A DNA stretch of 64,000 nucleotides from Hemileia vastatrix (Eukaryota; Basidiomycota; Pucciniomycetes; Pucciniales; Zaghouaniaceae): contig JASXTE010000015.1 in NCBI GenBank assembly GCA_030280995.1, forward strand, positions 15,824,001 through 15,888,000, given 5' to 3'. The translations under genes were made by a program, and so were the position numbers. Positions 1 through 11,300 of this stretch are shown here, one piece after another; positions within the stretch are counted from its first letter, which is position 1; the number at the start of each line of letters is the position of its first letter. The notes under the pieces are model-generated. The model did no database searches and was not told where the DNA came from. It saw only the letters and a list, made by a program, of their open reading frames with translations.

Positions 1-2582
1 ACAGAACCTTTTGTTGATAACAACACACATGGGAATTTATAAGTATGTCAGAATGCCATTTGGACCAAAAAATGCTCCATCAGTATTTCAGAAGTTAATG
101 GATATAACATTCCATAATCAAATGATTGAAGGTTGGTTAATGGTATACATTTATGACATCATAGTGTTCTCTAAAATGTTTGATGAATACTTAATCCATT
201 TAAGGAAAGTATTTCAGAAAATGGATGAAATAAAAATGACCCTTGCATTGAAAAAATGTAAATTTGGGTTTGAATCTTTAAAAGTGCTTGGTCATATTGT
301 ATCTGGCTTACAAATATGTGTAGACCAAAATAAAGTGTCTTCAATAAAGAATATTGGCATTCCTCAAAATGTGAAGGATGTACAATCTTTTCTTGGAATG
401 TGTGGTTATTATAGACAATATATAAAAAACTACCAATCAATTGCTGCACCACTGACCACACTGATAAAGAAATCAGAAGCTTTCATTTGGAATAATTTAA
501 GACAACAAGCTTTTGATAAGTTGAAAGAATGTTTAATGACAGCTCCTATTTTGGGTTTACCAGATTTCCAATTACCTTTTGTATTATATACAGATGCAAG
601 TTTTATTGGACTGGGTGCTGCTTTGCATCAAAAACAACTTATTGAAGGTAAAATGTCAGAAGTAGTAATCTGCTATATTTCACGTACTCTGAGAAGTGGT
701 GAATTGAAATATGGTGCTACTCAACTTGAATGTTTGGCAGTAGTATGGGCTCTTGAGAAGCTACATTATTACCTTGAAGACCAAAAATTTGAGTTAATAA
801 CTGACTGTAGTGCAGTTAAGTCACTCTTAAACATGAAAACTCCTAATAGACACATGTTTAGATGGCAATTAGCTGTACAAGAATACAGAGGCCGGATAAA
901 TATTACACATAGAGCAGGAACCTTGCACTCTAATGTAGATCTGTTATCTAGAGTACCTCTGCCTAATAATGATTATAATCCTGCTGATGTTCCTGAGTCA
1001 GAGATTATTAACATTTATGGCATTTATATTGTAGATCTTGAGGATGAGTTTATGCAATCAATTCTTGATAATTATAATTCAGATCCAGACTTGAGTAAAT
1101 TAACTACAATATTAAATGATCCATCTAATGCTTCAATGAATGTTTTAATAAAAACATTACCAATTAAGTATAAAGAGGCATTAGAAAAAGGAAAATTTTC
1201 CATTGAGGATGGTTTTATATATTACAGGAAAAAATTAAGTAATGTAATTGTAATTCCCCCTTCAATGAAGTAGTTAATGTTAAGTATATGTCATGATGAT
1301 ATATTAGCAGGTCATTTTGACTACCATAAAACATTAACCAGAGTAAAAAACACAGCTTGGTGGATTAACATGTCTGAGGATGTTCAGAAATATGTTGAAA
1401 CATGTGATTCTTGTCAAAAATCTAAAAGATTAACAGGAAAAAGAGCTGGTTTATTACAACAAATTGAGCAACCAAAAGCTCCATGGGAAATCATTAACAT
1501 GGACTTTGTAACAGGTTTGCCAATAGCAGGGCATAAGAGTTATAACTCCTGCTGGGTAATTGTAGATAGATTTACAAAGATGTGTAAGTTTATTCCTACC
1601 CACAAAGAGGTTTCTGCAAAGGACTTAGCTTTTTTATGGTGGACACAAATGTTAAATACAGCAGGTTTCCCCAAAGCAATAGTTTCTGACAGAGATCCTA
1701 AATTTAATTCTGAGTTCTGGACGTCACTTATGGATGTTTCAGGGTGTCAATTAAAACTTTCTACAGCACACCATCCACAAACTGATGGGCTAGCAGAAAG
1801 AATGATACAAACCTTAGAAGATATGATAAGAAGATATTGTGCTTTTGGTCTTAATTTTAAAGACAATGACAAATTCGCGCATGATTGGGTAACCCTTATC
1901 CCAGGTTTAGAATTTGCATATAATAGTACAGTACATTCTGTCACTGGCAAAAAGCCATTTGAGTTATGGTTGGGTTATGTACCTAATACCCCTGCTAAAA
2001 CTCTTAATAAGTTACCTAGATTGGATATCCATCCAGTTACTAAATGTTTTCTTCAGATGCAGGAATTATGCAGAAAACATGCTCAAGAATGTATAAATAA
2101 TGGCTTTTGAGTATGAAAAGAAAAGATGGGATAAAGCCCATAAAGAACAAATGTTCAAAGAGGGTGATGAAGTCCTTATTTCAACACTACATTTCAATTT
2201 AAATGGTAATTTTAAATTGAAGGATCCATTCATTGGACCATTTGTAGTTAAAAAGATGGTTGGTAATAATGCTGTTGAGCTTATTCTATATGCACCATAT
2301 GATAGAAAACATCCAGTATTTCCTATTTCTCTTATAAAACCATACCATTCTAATGATACTGCTCTATTTCCAAGAAGATCAGGAAGGCATAAACAGCAAC
2401 CTGAAGAAATAGTTGAAAAGGCAGAAATTGAAAAGATACTTAAAAAGAGACACCTTACTAAAGAAAAGGGAGTTGAGTATCTATTAAGATTTAAAAATAA
2501 ATCAAGTGAATATGACCAGTGGATTCCAGAAAATGAAATCTCTGATCTTAAAAATCTCTTGAAAAAATTTAAATCAAAATAA
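1..2582 (+). pseudogene. N2 pol fragment: RT (partial) - RNase H - integrase - chromodomain, disabled
   Basis: This is the 3' part of a Ty3/Gypsy chromovirus polyprotein, cut by the window edge inside RT. It is nearly collinear with the intact N4 pol (N2 position x equals N4 position x+10423). Visible in order are the MPFGPKNAPSVFQ block of RT, RNase H (LYTDAS), the integrase HHCC and DDE blocks, and the chromodomain. Three lesions are directly visible. The RT active site YIDD reads YIYD because GAT became TAT at 152-154. A TAG replaces the GAG of N4 at 1271-1273. One extra T near 2101 shifts frame before the integrase tail and chromodomain, which reopen at 2100-2582. Missense changes are also present. 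The element is dead for its own reverse transcription. It lies inside N1 and hosts N3 in its LTR. Confidence 0.95.
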
Positions 2583-2698
2583 TACTGTTTATTCAGTATA
2601 TGTATTATAAATATATTTTTTAATTTTCTATTTCACTCTTTACTTTTAATTAAAATGTTTTAACATTACTTTTTATTGTTTTTTTTGGGGTGAGAGAG

Positions 2699-3579
2699 TG
2701 TCAGCCTAGATATCCCTAGGACTGAGTATTTTTTATGCTTAAAATTATATAAACTTAAGTAAATTAAGCTTATATCTTAAAAATAAGGTTAAAAATAATA
2801 TATATTATTGTATTATATATATATATAATTTTTATTCTATTATATAACTTATAGTAGTTTAAATTGCTTATCAAAAGCCTAATAATACTTATTACGGTGT
2901 TAATGGAGTCATAATATACTTATCTTAAGTGATATGAAGTAATTATTGACATACATAAGCTTATATGTATACATAAATCTCATATTCAGTGAAATATGCA
3001 GTATATTATGTATATTTAGGTATATAAGTGAGTTTTAGCCCCTTAATAGCCTATAACCTTTGTTTTTCTGCTTATTTTAGGTCATATGGACGAAATAAGT
3101 GGACTCACAACGCCTACAGAAGCATAGACATCTATATCAGGCACATACACTCAGTTTGGACAACTTAATTTACTTCCTTGGATGGTTATTCACAGATTTA
3201 TGGGTTGGAAGGACATTTCTGGGTTAATGTGGATGCTTGGGGATGTTATTGGGGGCTTGGAAATTTTATTTGTTTCCTTTATATGTTTTTGGTTTCATTA
3301 AATCTCTTTTTGATTGTTTATTTTACCTGCTTCTTTATGGCATCTGCTTTTATCTGGATTTTCTATTTGTGGTATAGATCTGTGTTATCATTAATTGTGA
3401 TGGAGGGTCCTTACTGGAGGTCTGGGTGTTGAATCTGCTTGAAGTGGACACCATGGGGAGGTGATGGGCCCTCAAAGTGCTGTAATTTCCGGGGATAGTA
3501 GTGACATCATCTGGATTGAAGGTCTGTGCACTCCAGTGGATTTGGGTATAAGTAAGAAGGGATTTTGACGGTTATTTAT
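2699..3579 (+). repeat. N2 3' LTR, left part (interrupted by N3)
   Basis: The LTR begins TGTCAGCC directly after the purine tract ggggtgagagag (2687-2698). It matches the N4 LTR with several percent divergence and stops at 3579, where N3 is inserted. The last five bases, TTTAT (3575-3579), are the target duplication. The LTR resumes at 21425; the two parts sum to 1175 bp, against 1177 bp for the N4 LTR. A TATATAAG promoter-like box lies near 3024. Confidence 0.93.
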
Positions 3580-4384
3580 TGTCAAGGTACACTTTTGGTC
3601 TAGAAGATTGGTATGAAGTTTTTACAAGGATTTTGAAGGTTTAAATGGACTCTCAACAAATTTGTACGTATCTCTTAAATCTAGGATGATTATTTTACTC
3701 AATTACAAGAGGTATGATTAAAATATTGATATAAATTATATATTAGAGTTAGGTATGGTAAATACTAATGCTATAGATTATAAGAATAAGTGTTTGATTT
3801 GTTAATGTTGTAATAAGGGGATGTAGTAAAGGAATGATTCAAAAACAACCAAAAGAGAGGCCTTATATAGGCAAAGGAGAGAAAAAGAATGGCAATAAAA
3901 TTCTAAAAACAGTAGTATGAGAGAGAGAAAAGAATATTCCAGAAGGAGTATTTTCAAATAATAAAGTTGTTCTAAAAAGATGGCGTCAAAAAGATGTATT
4001 TACAGAGTATGTCAGAAATACATCAATTTATTTAATATTTACTGTAGAAGTCAATTCTAAATAAGAAATTTGAATTTTTTGTATATACTTAATTTTATTT
4101 GAATATTAAAATCATATTTTATCTTAATATCTATTTTTTAATATAAATTTTTATTTTTTCCAACCTGTCAAATGAGCACGGCGTTAGAGAAAAATATAAT
4201 GGACAATTTTATATTTTAATTTTAATTATTTATTTAATTTTATCATTCTGTAATTAGTTAATTTATTATAACTAATTTTAATGTAACTATACTATAATTA
4301 AATAATAATTAAAATGATAAGGTGCGGCTTCATCCAGTAAATAATTAATTATTTCACTGGGTAAGTCTAGTAGCCTGGCTGACA
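3580..4384 (-). repeat. N3 3' LTR
   Basis: This 805-bp LTR runs on the plus strand from TGTCAAGG to GGCTGACA. It pairs with 20351-21419, which is the same length once the 262-bp insertion and its 3-bp duplication are removed. A minus-strand TATA-like box (CCTATATAAGGCC) lies near 3864-3876. The purine tract of the element (agagtgagggag on the minus strand) is next to it at 4385-4396. Confidence 0.93.
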
Positions 4385-4418
4385 CTCCCTCACTCTAAAA
4401 AAAACAATAAAAAAAATG

Positions 4419-5450
4419 CTATAATTTTTTCTTTTTATGCTTTTTTAGTAGAGTAGGAAGATTAGATATCTCCTTCCCAGGTATCCAAGAATCATATTCA
4501 GATGATTTATTCTTGAATCTCAATAAGTATTCTGTACCCTTCTTAGCAGTGACTATTCTGTCATTTAAAATTTTTTCAATTTCTGCTGTTTCAGTGATTT
4601 CATTTGGGGTTTTCTTTGGTCTAGCCCTCCTTTTTGGAAATAAATCACTATTGCATGTGTAAGGTTTCAAAAGAGATATTGGAAAAACAGGATGTTTTCT
4701 GTCATATGGAGAATACAGAATACCTTCAACTGCATTATCTCCAATCATTCTTCTGACAACAAATGGACCAACAAATGGATCTTTCAATTTGTTATTACCT
4801 TGTAAGTTGAAGTGGACTGTAGAAATCAACACTTCATCACCCTTTTTATAAGTGTATTCTTTATGGGATTTGTCCCATCTTTTCTTCCCATATTCAAATG
4901 ATTTTTCAATAAATTTTTGAGCATGATTTCTACATAGTTGTTAAATTTTAAGAAAGGATTTTACACCAGGATGTATATCCAATTTAGGTATTTTGTTATT
5001 GAGAATTTGGGCAGGAGTATTAGGAACATATCCAAGCCAGAGCTCAAAAGGCTTTCTTTGAGTAACAGAATGAACAGTGCTATTATAAGCAAATTCTAAC
5101 CCAGGAAGTAAGGTAACCCAATCATGAGTGAATCTGTCATTATCTTTATACTCAAGGCCAAAGGCACAATATCTTCTTATCATGTCCTCTAAAGTCTGAA
5201 TCATTCTTTCAGCTAAACCATCAGTCTGAGGGTGATGGGCAGTAGAAAGTTTCAGATCACAACCACAAACATCCATCAGAGACATCCAAAATTCAGAAGT
5301 AAATTTAGGGTCTCTGTCAGAGATTATGGCTTTAGGAAAACCAGCAGTATTAAACATATGAGACCACCATAAGAAAGCTAATTCTTTAGTGGAAACATCC
5401 TTGTGGGTAGGGATAAATTTACACATTTTTGTGAACCTGTCCACAATACC
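4419..5450 (-). pseudogene. N3 integrase C-terminal half and chromodomain, separated by the N4 insertion
   Basis: On the minus strand this begins at the N4 insertion (TSD ATACC at 5446-5450) inside the integrase catalytic core. It reads DRFTKMCKFIPTHKD, the second catalytic Asp (ISDRDPKF), the glutamate block (TDGLAERM) and the GPY/F-like WLGYVPNTP region. A TAA at 4941-4943 replaces a Gln codon (CAA), after which the same frame continues. The chromodomain (EYLLRFKNKSSEYDSWIP) ends at 4419. The first part of the integrase lies at 14297 and above. N3 cannot make a complete integrase from this copy. Confidence 0.94.
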
Positions 5451-6627
5451 TGTCAGCCTAAATATCCTTAGGACTGAGTATTTCTTATGCTTAAAATAAG
5501 ATAACCTTAATTAGATTAAGCTTATATCTTAAAAATAAGGTTAAAATAATAATATATATTATTTTATTATATATATATATAATTATTATTCTATTATATA
5601 ATTTATAATAGTTTAAATAGCTTATCCATGGCCTAATAATACTTATTAAGGTGTTAATGGAGTCATAATATACTTATCTTAAGTGATATGAAGTAATTAT
5701 TGACATACATAAGCTTATATGTATACATAAATCTCATATTCAGTGAAATATGCAGTATATTATGTATATTTAGGTATATAAGTGGGTTTTAGCCCCTTAA
5801 TAGCCTATAACCTTTGTTTTTCTGCTTATTTTAGGTCATATGGACGAAATCAGTGGACTCACAACGCCTACAGAAGCATAGACACCTATATCAGGCGCAT
5901 ACACCCAGTTTGGACAACTAAAATTACTTCCTTGGATGGTTATTCACGGATTTATGGGTTGGAAATATGTTTTTGGGTTAATGTGGATGCTTGGGGATGT
6001 TATTGGGGGCTTGGACATTTTATTTGTTTCCTTTATATGCTTTTAGTTTCATTAAATCTCTTTTTGATCTTTTATTTTACCTGTTTCTTTATGGTATCCG
6101 CTTTTATCTGGGTTTTCTATTTATGGTATGACTCTGTGTTATTATTAATAGTGATGGAGGGTCCTTACTGGAGGTCTGGGTGTTGAAACTGCTTGAAGTG
6201 GACGCCATGGGGAGGTGATGGGCCCTCACAGTGCTGTAATTGCCGGGGATAGCAGTGACATCATCTGGATTGAAGGTCTGTGCACTCCAGTGGATTTGGG
6301 TATAAGTAAGGAGGGATTTTGACGGTTTATTATCATCATTCAATTACTACACTTCAAACAAACATTACACTACAATTATTAACATTCAGAAATATATTAT
6401 AAAGCCCTTATAAATTGATATTATCTTTATAAAAGCTATAACTATATTTTATTCTTCTATTTTCCACCACTAGCACGCATTTAAATCCAAGTATTGTGAG
6501 TTTAATTTGAGTATAACTATTCTATTAGTCTTCCCCTGAGGTTTAATCACTAAATCATTTAATAATAAGTAGTAGGACCATAAAATAACACTATTATATC
6601 ATACTTATATACTAGACTGTACTGACA
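5451..6627 (+). repeat. N4 5' LTR
   Basis: The 1177-bp LTR begins TGTCAGCC and ends ACTGACA. It carries a 134-codon ORF (5782-6186) with several hydrophobic stretches. That ORF is also present in the 3' LTR and partly in the N2 LTR, and is treated as a finding rather than a gene call. Confidence 0.97.
5775..5782 (+). promoter_or_regulatory. Candidate TATA box in N4 5' LTR
   Basis: TATATAAG lies about 325 bp into the LTR and is repeated in the 3' LTR near 13444. It is the best core-promoter candidate in this LTR. The start site is not visible from sequence. Confidence 0.5.
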
Positions 6628-6642
6628 ATTGGGGGTCTTTCC
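6628..6642 (+). promoter_or_regulatory. N4 primer-binding region
   Basis: ATTGGGGGTCTTTCC directly follows the LTR. The same position holds ATTGGGGACCTTTCC in F (28878), ATTGGGATCCTTTCC in N3 and ATTGAGGTCCTTTCC in G, so the site is conserved across families. I could not assign the primer tRNA; a self-priming mechanism as in Tf1 is not excluded. Confidence 0.6.
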
Positions 6643-7138
6643 TTATATTTTACTTATTATTTAGTATAAGCCTTGGGACGTGATTTTTACCTTAGTACAA
6701 CTCAAAATTAACCAAATATTTGGGTCTGCTGCATATTAGTGGGTCATCATAACTCATTGATTGCGGAAAAGAATCCTTATAATAATTGTACTAATTTTTT
6801 ATCATAAAAATTAGATATTTACAGTAGTAACTGTACCCAATATAAACCCAATTTCACTTGGTATTTGGACACCAATATAACACCCAATTAAATTGGTATT
6901 TGGCTAAAGCTTGGTAAGCTAATTATTCACCCTTATAGAGGTCTAGTTAAACTTATTATTATATTTTTAACAGATTTTTTCGAATTTCTCTTATATTTTA
7001 TTTAAATAAATAAAGATATAAATTCAGGGTAAGCTCCATTGCTTTTTTATTAGTAATATAATTACTAATATCTTTTGTCTACTAATTCCAAAGAGTTTTT
7101 TCCTTTTGTAGACGTAAAATATTGTTATTCTGAACAAT
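6643..7138 (+). other. N4 5' leader
   Basis: This AT-rich untranslated region lies between the primer site and the first ATG. It contains a short imperfect duplication around 6836-6905 built on cccaatt...ttggtatttgg. I see no ORF, and no hairpin array of the kind found in the N3 and G leaders. Confidence 0.6.
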
Positions 7139-7684
7139 ATGAGTGCTCCCCAGGATAGTGTAAGTGAACAGCCTGCTTATAGTACCAGGTCTAAAGCTAA
7201 TAAAAACTTTCCAGGACATCACCATGGAGGGACAACAGTACCCCCAGCCAGAAAACATGAGTATAGAGGAAAAGGACGCCCTCTTAAAAAGATAACTATC
7301 AAAAAGACGTCTCCTCCTCTTCAGGATCAACTGTCCCACCTGGCCAAACAGGTTCTGAAGCTAGAGGAATCAAAATCTCTCATGTTCAAAGAAGTAGAGC
7401 AGTTGCAAAACAATTGCAAGGTAGGATTTCAGCAGATGAATCAGGCAATGGCAGAATTAAAGGGAGGCCAGCCCAGTCAATCAAATCAGCAACCCCCTAC
7501 CCAAGGAGGGTCCACTCACTCCCAGGAGAAAATCCTGGTAGACAAATGGAAATGGGACTGGTTTCACCAACAGTGGACAAGCCACAGTTGCAACAGGGAT
7601 CCACCCCCTCATCTGACTTCCTCAGCTCACCCTTACAAGGGAAAAAAGCGCCAAAAATCAGGACTGGAAACCATCCCTTGGTAA
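7139..7684 (+). CDS. N4 ORF1: basic, coiled-coil, Trp-rich protein ending Pro-Trp-stop
   Basis: This open frame of 181 codons starts at the first ATG after the leader. Residues ~60-105 form a heptad-like coiled coil (QLSHLAKQVLKLEESKSL). KWKWDW follows at 7544-7561, then a basic HPYKGKKR segment and a final PW-stop. Related proteins are encoded at equivalent positions in F, N3 and G, always one frame away from Gag. In those three the coiled-coil frame is reached from the ATG only by removing a 58-nt intron. In N4 the matching 55-nt intron (7160-7214) leads to the frame starting MEGQQ at 7224, which stops at 7293 because the A run at 7286-7290 is one base short. The unspliced frame instead reads straight into the coiled coil. 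The function is unknown; an RNA-binding or RNA-export accessory role is only a guess. Confidence 0.7.
   Translation: MSAPQDSVSEQPAYSTRSKANKNFPGHHHGGTTVPPARKHEYRGKGRPLKKITIKKTSPPLQDQLSHLAKQVLKLEESKSLMFKEVEQLQNNCKVGFQQMNQAMAELKGGQPSQSNQQPPTQGGSTHSQEKILVDKWKWDWFHQQWTSHSCNRDPPPHLTSSAHPYKGKKRQKSGLETIPW
7160..7214 (+). other. Candidate intron 1 of N4 (55 nt)
   Basis: The donor GTAAGT comes after seven codons. A branch-like GCTAATAA and the acceptor TTCCAG close it. The next exon reads GAC ATC ACC ATG GAG in phase 0, matching the exon-2 start in F, N3 and G. The length is 1 modulo 3, as in all four elements. Confidence 0.65.
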
Positions 7685-8331
7685 GTAACTTACCCTCTCA
7701 GATTAGACATAATACTGATAATTACAATATAGGTAATTCTATTGATGTTAAATCTATACAAAAAATAGAGGAGGATTTAAGAAATTTAGGTTTTAGAGTA
7801 GATACACCTGACTTGTCTTTTGTCCATAATAACAGTACTATATACAATGATAATACAGTTAATCCTCAGTTGCAACCACCTACTAGTGAGATGAGAAGTT
7901 CACAGGAGAGTGAGAGAATTGAAAAGGAGGACATGGAATATTTTAACAATAATCCAACTGTCCATAGAATTGTTTCAGCATTTTGGAATAGAATGACTGA
8001 TTGTGAGGAACAGACAGTTAAGCTCACTAGTGATACAATTTCATCCTTAACATTGATCATTTCTCAATTAGCAACACGTAATAAAGAATTAGAGAAAGAA
8101 CATTTGTCTCTAACTCTTAAATATGATTCATTGAGTAATAAATATAATGACCTTTCAAACAAATTTTGTGAGTTAGAAAAATTATATGAAACACACTTAT
8201 TAAAGACTGAATCAAGAACAAAGTTATCTTTTGCACAGACAAATCAAAGTGTCTCTGAGTTGCTACAAAGATTAACTAAAGTTGAGATTGAAACTGCCAA
8301 TCTACTAATGAACCAGGATAATCATAAGTAA
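7288..8331 (+). CDS. N4 Gag N-terminal region (coiled-coil, upstream of capsid)
   Basis: This frame is open from 7288 to the TAA at 8329-8331. Its first part overlaps ORF1 in another frame and is low in complexity. From ~7740 it looks protein-like: acidic stretches, then a long coiled coil (about 8040-8240), then LSFAQTNQSVSELLQRL, which resembles LSFATINESLS in N3. In N3 this frame is continuous with capsid-protease-RT. Here it stops and pol continues one base back, from 8328. There is no obvious ATG start; in the ancestral arrangement seen in N3 and F it is entered from the upstream ATG on unspliced RNA. Confidence 0.7.
   Translation, partial: KDNYQKDVSSSSGSTVPPGQTGSEARGIKISHVQRSRAVAKQLQGRISADESGNGRIKGRPAQSIKSATPYPRRVHSLPGENPGRQMEMGLVSPTVDKPQLQQGSTPSSDFLSSPLQGKKAPKIRTGNHPLVSNLPSQIRHNTDNYNIGNSIDVKSIQKIEEDLRNLGFRVDTPDLSFVHNNSTIYNDNTVNPQLQPPTSEMRSSQESERIEKEDMEYFNNNPTVHRIVSAFWNRMTDCEEQTVKLTSDTISSLTLIISQLATRNKELEKEHLSLTLKYDSLSNKYNDLSNKFCELEKLYETHLLKTESRTKLSFAQTNQSVSELLQRLTKVEIETANLLMNQDNHK
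7681..7732 (+). other. Candidate intron 2 of N4 (52 nt)
   Basis: The donor GTAAGT overlaps the ORF1 stop (TGG TAA). A branch-like TACTGATAA and the acceptor AATATAG close it. Joining the exons restores TGG TAA exactly, so ORF1 ends the same way spliced or unspliced. Equivalent introns of 58 nt occur in F, N3 and G. Confidence 0.55.
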
Positions 8332-11300
8332 ATCAATATAATAATAATCCTTTCATTGGCAAAAGTGAATCTCATTCCTTCCCTGTACCACCACAATTAA
8401 AACCATCTGGTGGTAGTGTCAAATCTGAAAATGTAAGTCACAAATCTGTGCAGGAAGAAATACAAGACCATTTATCAAAAGTGAATGAGTTGTTGAATTT
8501 ACCTAAGATTAGTGATATAAAATCCAATCAGAAGAACTGGCCTAAAATAGATCAGTACCCAACTTATGATGGGGAAGCCAGCTCTGATTGGCAACATTTT
8601 ATTCAAAGAATTGACAACTTGAAATTCTCATATAAGTTACCAGATGAAGAGATAACATCAAAATTAATTTCTTTATTTAAGGATGTTGCTTTATTATGGT
8701 TTGAAGCTGTCTTAAGTGAGGGTAGAGACTACTCTTGGGCTGAATGGAAACAACTTATTGAAAAACAATTTGGAGGTTCTAAATTCAGGCTTACTCAGCA
8801 GAGACTGCATGAGAAGACTAGGTATAATCCGTTGAATGGTGACAAACCTATGGTATTCTTAATGAATTTAAACAAAATATTAAAAGCCATTGAGCCTCAT
8901 ATGGATTTTAACTTATGGAAAGATAAGATAATATACAAATTACCTATATCTGTCAGAGACATTGTTGTAGCTAGAACATTAAATGTTACTGAATATTCTG
9001 ACTTTATTAATATTTGCAATGAAATATTATTAAACCATAAGTATGAATCAAGGTATTCCACTTATAAGCAAAATGTTGAACCTGTAAAATCTCAGAATTT
9101 AAAAACACTTCAGGAGAAGCAGAAAAAACCTACTGCACCTGTAGTACCTAAAAAGTATGAAACAAATACTTGTTATAAGTGTAACAAACCTTGGGTAAAA
9201 GGTCACAAATGTGAGAAAAACATAAATATTGTTGAAAATCAACGTGAATCTGAAACTGAAACTGAAAAAAGTAAAGAATCAAGTGATTATGACAGCAATA
9301 TCTCATATAGTGATGAAAATGAAGTCTGTATGTTGGAAGATGATTTGTCCATCTTTGAAAATCCAATATTAAATATGGACTCAAATGAATCTTTAATGAA
9401 TTTTGAGGATGCTGAAATCATTAAAGATATACAAGCTGATAACTTTAGAATGACACCTTTCACGGTTCCAGCTATCATTTCTGGTGAAAATGTTAATATA
9501 GTATTGGACACAGGAGCTGCTGGTTCAGTTGTTTCCACTAATACATTACAGAAAATTGATAGTGAATATAAGTTTAAGCTTGAACCACTTCAGAATAAAA
9601 ATTGGAGAGGTTTTGGATCAGTACTACACCCCATTGGTAAATACAAAGCTGCTGTTTTCTTTAAACACCAACATGGTTATGTAAGGGTAACTTGTGACTT
9701 TGTAGTAATGGATAATACAAATTGTAGTAACTGTTTTATCATTGGAAATGATATTCTGACTAAATTTGGTGTAAAATTAGACCCTGCTAATAATAATTTT
9801 ACAATTGGCATGAATGGTAAAAGGAAATTTAAAATAAATTCTTTTAACACAGTCTTACACATTGAGTCAGTAACAAATTCCCCGTCTAAAGGAAGAGAAT
9901 CCAATGAGATGGAACTTCTGGAAACAGAAATTTCAAAAGCATCATTTGGCACTCAGATAAGTGAAACTGAGAAAGATAATATTTTGGAATTAATTAAAGC
10001 TTTTCCAATGGCTTTTGCACATGGTACAAATGAACTTGGCCTTGTAAAAGATCATGAAATGAAAATTAGTTTAACCTGTGACATGGATAATATTCCTGCT
10101 AGTCTTAAAAAGAAACCATATCCTGCTTCACCAATGAAGAGTAAAGACATAGAGGATAATATTAAGATGTTATTAAAAATGAACATTCTTGAGAAGGTTG
10201 AAACTACACCAAAATATTGTGTAATATCACCAGTGCTGATTTCTTATGAACAAGATAAAGCAAGACTGTGCGGTGATTATAGAGCATTAAATACATTTAC
10301 AGTAGATGATATTTATCCCTTGCCAAGGATTGCCTCTATACATGCTACCCTTAAAGGTGCTAAATATATAAGTTGCCTAGATGGAAATAAAGGGTACCAT
10401 CAAATTCCTGTTGAAAAGAATTCACAGAACTTTTTGTTGATAACAACACACATGGGAATTTATAAGTATGTCAGAATGCCATTTGGACCAAAGAATGCTC
10501 CATCAGTATTTCAAAAGTTAATGGATATAACATTCCATGATGAAATGATTGAGGGATGGTTAATGGTATACATTGATGACATCATAGTGTTCTCTAAAAC
10601 TTTTGATGAACACTTAATCCATTTAAAGAAAGTATTTCAGAAAATGGATGAAATAAAAATGACCCTTGCATTGAAAAAATGTAAATTTGGGTTTGAATCT
10701 TTAAAAGTGCTTGGTCATATTGTATCTGGCTTACAAATATGTGTAGACCAAAATAAAGTGGCTGCAATAAGGAATATTGGCATTCCCCAAAATGTGAAGG
10801 ATGTACAATCTTTTCTTGGAATGTGTGGTTATTATAGACAATATATAAAAAACTACCAATCAATTGCTGCACCACTGACCACACTGATAAAGAAATCAGA
10901 AGCTTTCATTTGGAATAATGAAAGACAACAAGCTTTTAATAAGTTGAAAGAATGTTTAATGACAGCTCCTGTCTTGGGATTACCAGATTTCCAATTACCT
11001 TTTGTATTATATACAGATGCAAGTTTTATTGGACTGGGTGCTGCTTTGCATCAAAAACAACTTATTGAAGGTAAAATGTCAGAAGTAGTAATCTGCTATA
11101 TTTCACGTACTCTGAGAAGTGGTGAATTAAAATATGGTGCTACTCAACTTGAATGTTTGGCAGTAGTATGGGCTCTTGAAAAGCTACATTATTACCTTGA
11201 AGACCAAAAATTTGAGTTAATAACTGACTGTAGTTCAGTTAAGTCACTCTTAAACATGAAAACTCCTAATAGACACATGTTTAGATGGCAATTAGCTGTA

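Noticed and set aside
171..461. Minus-strand frames opposite pol (also 1747-1950, 10594-10884, 12170-12373)
   Set aside because: They are shadows of the conserved pol frame. They recur only because the elements are homologous and have no motif of their own.
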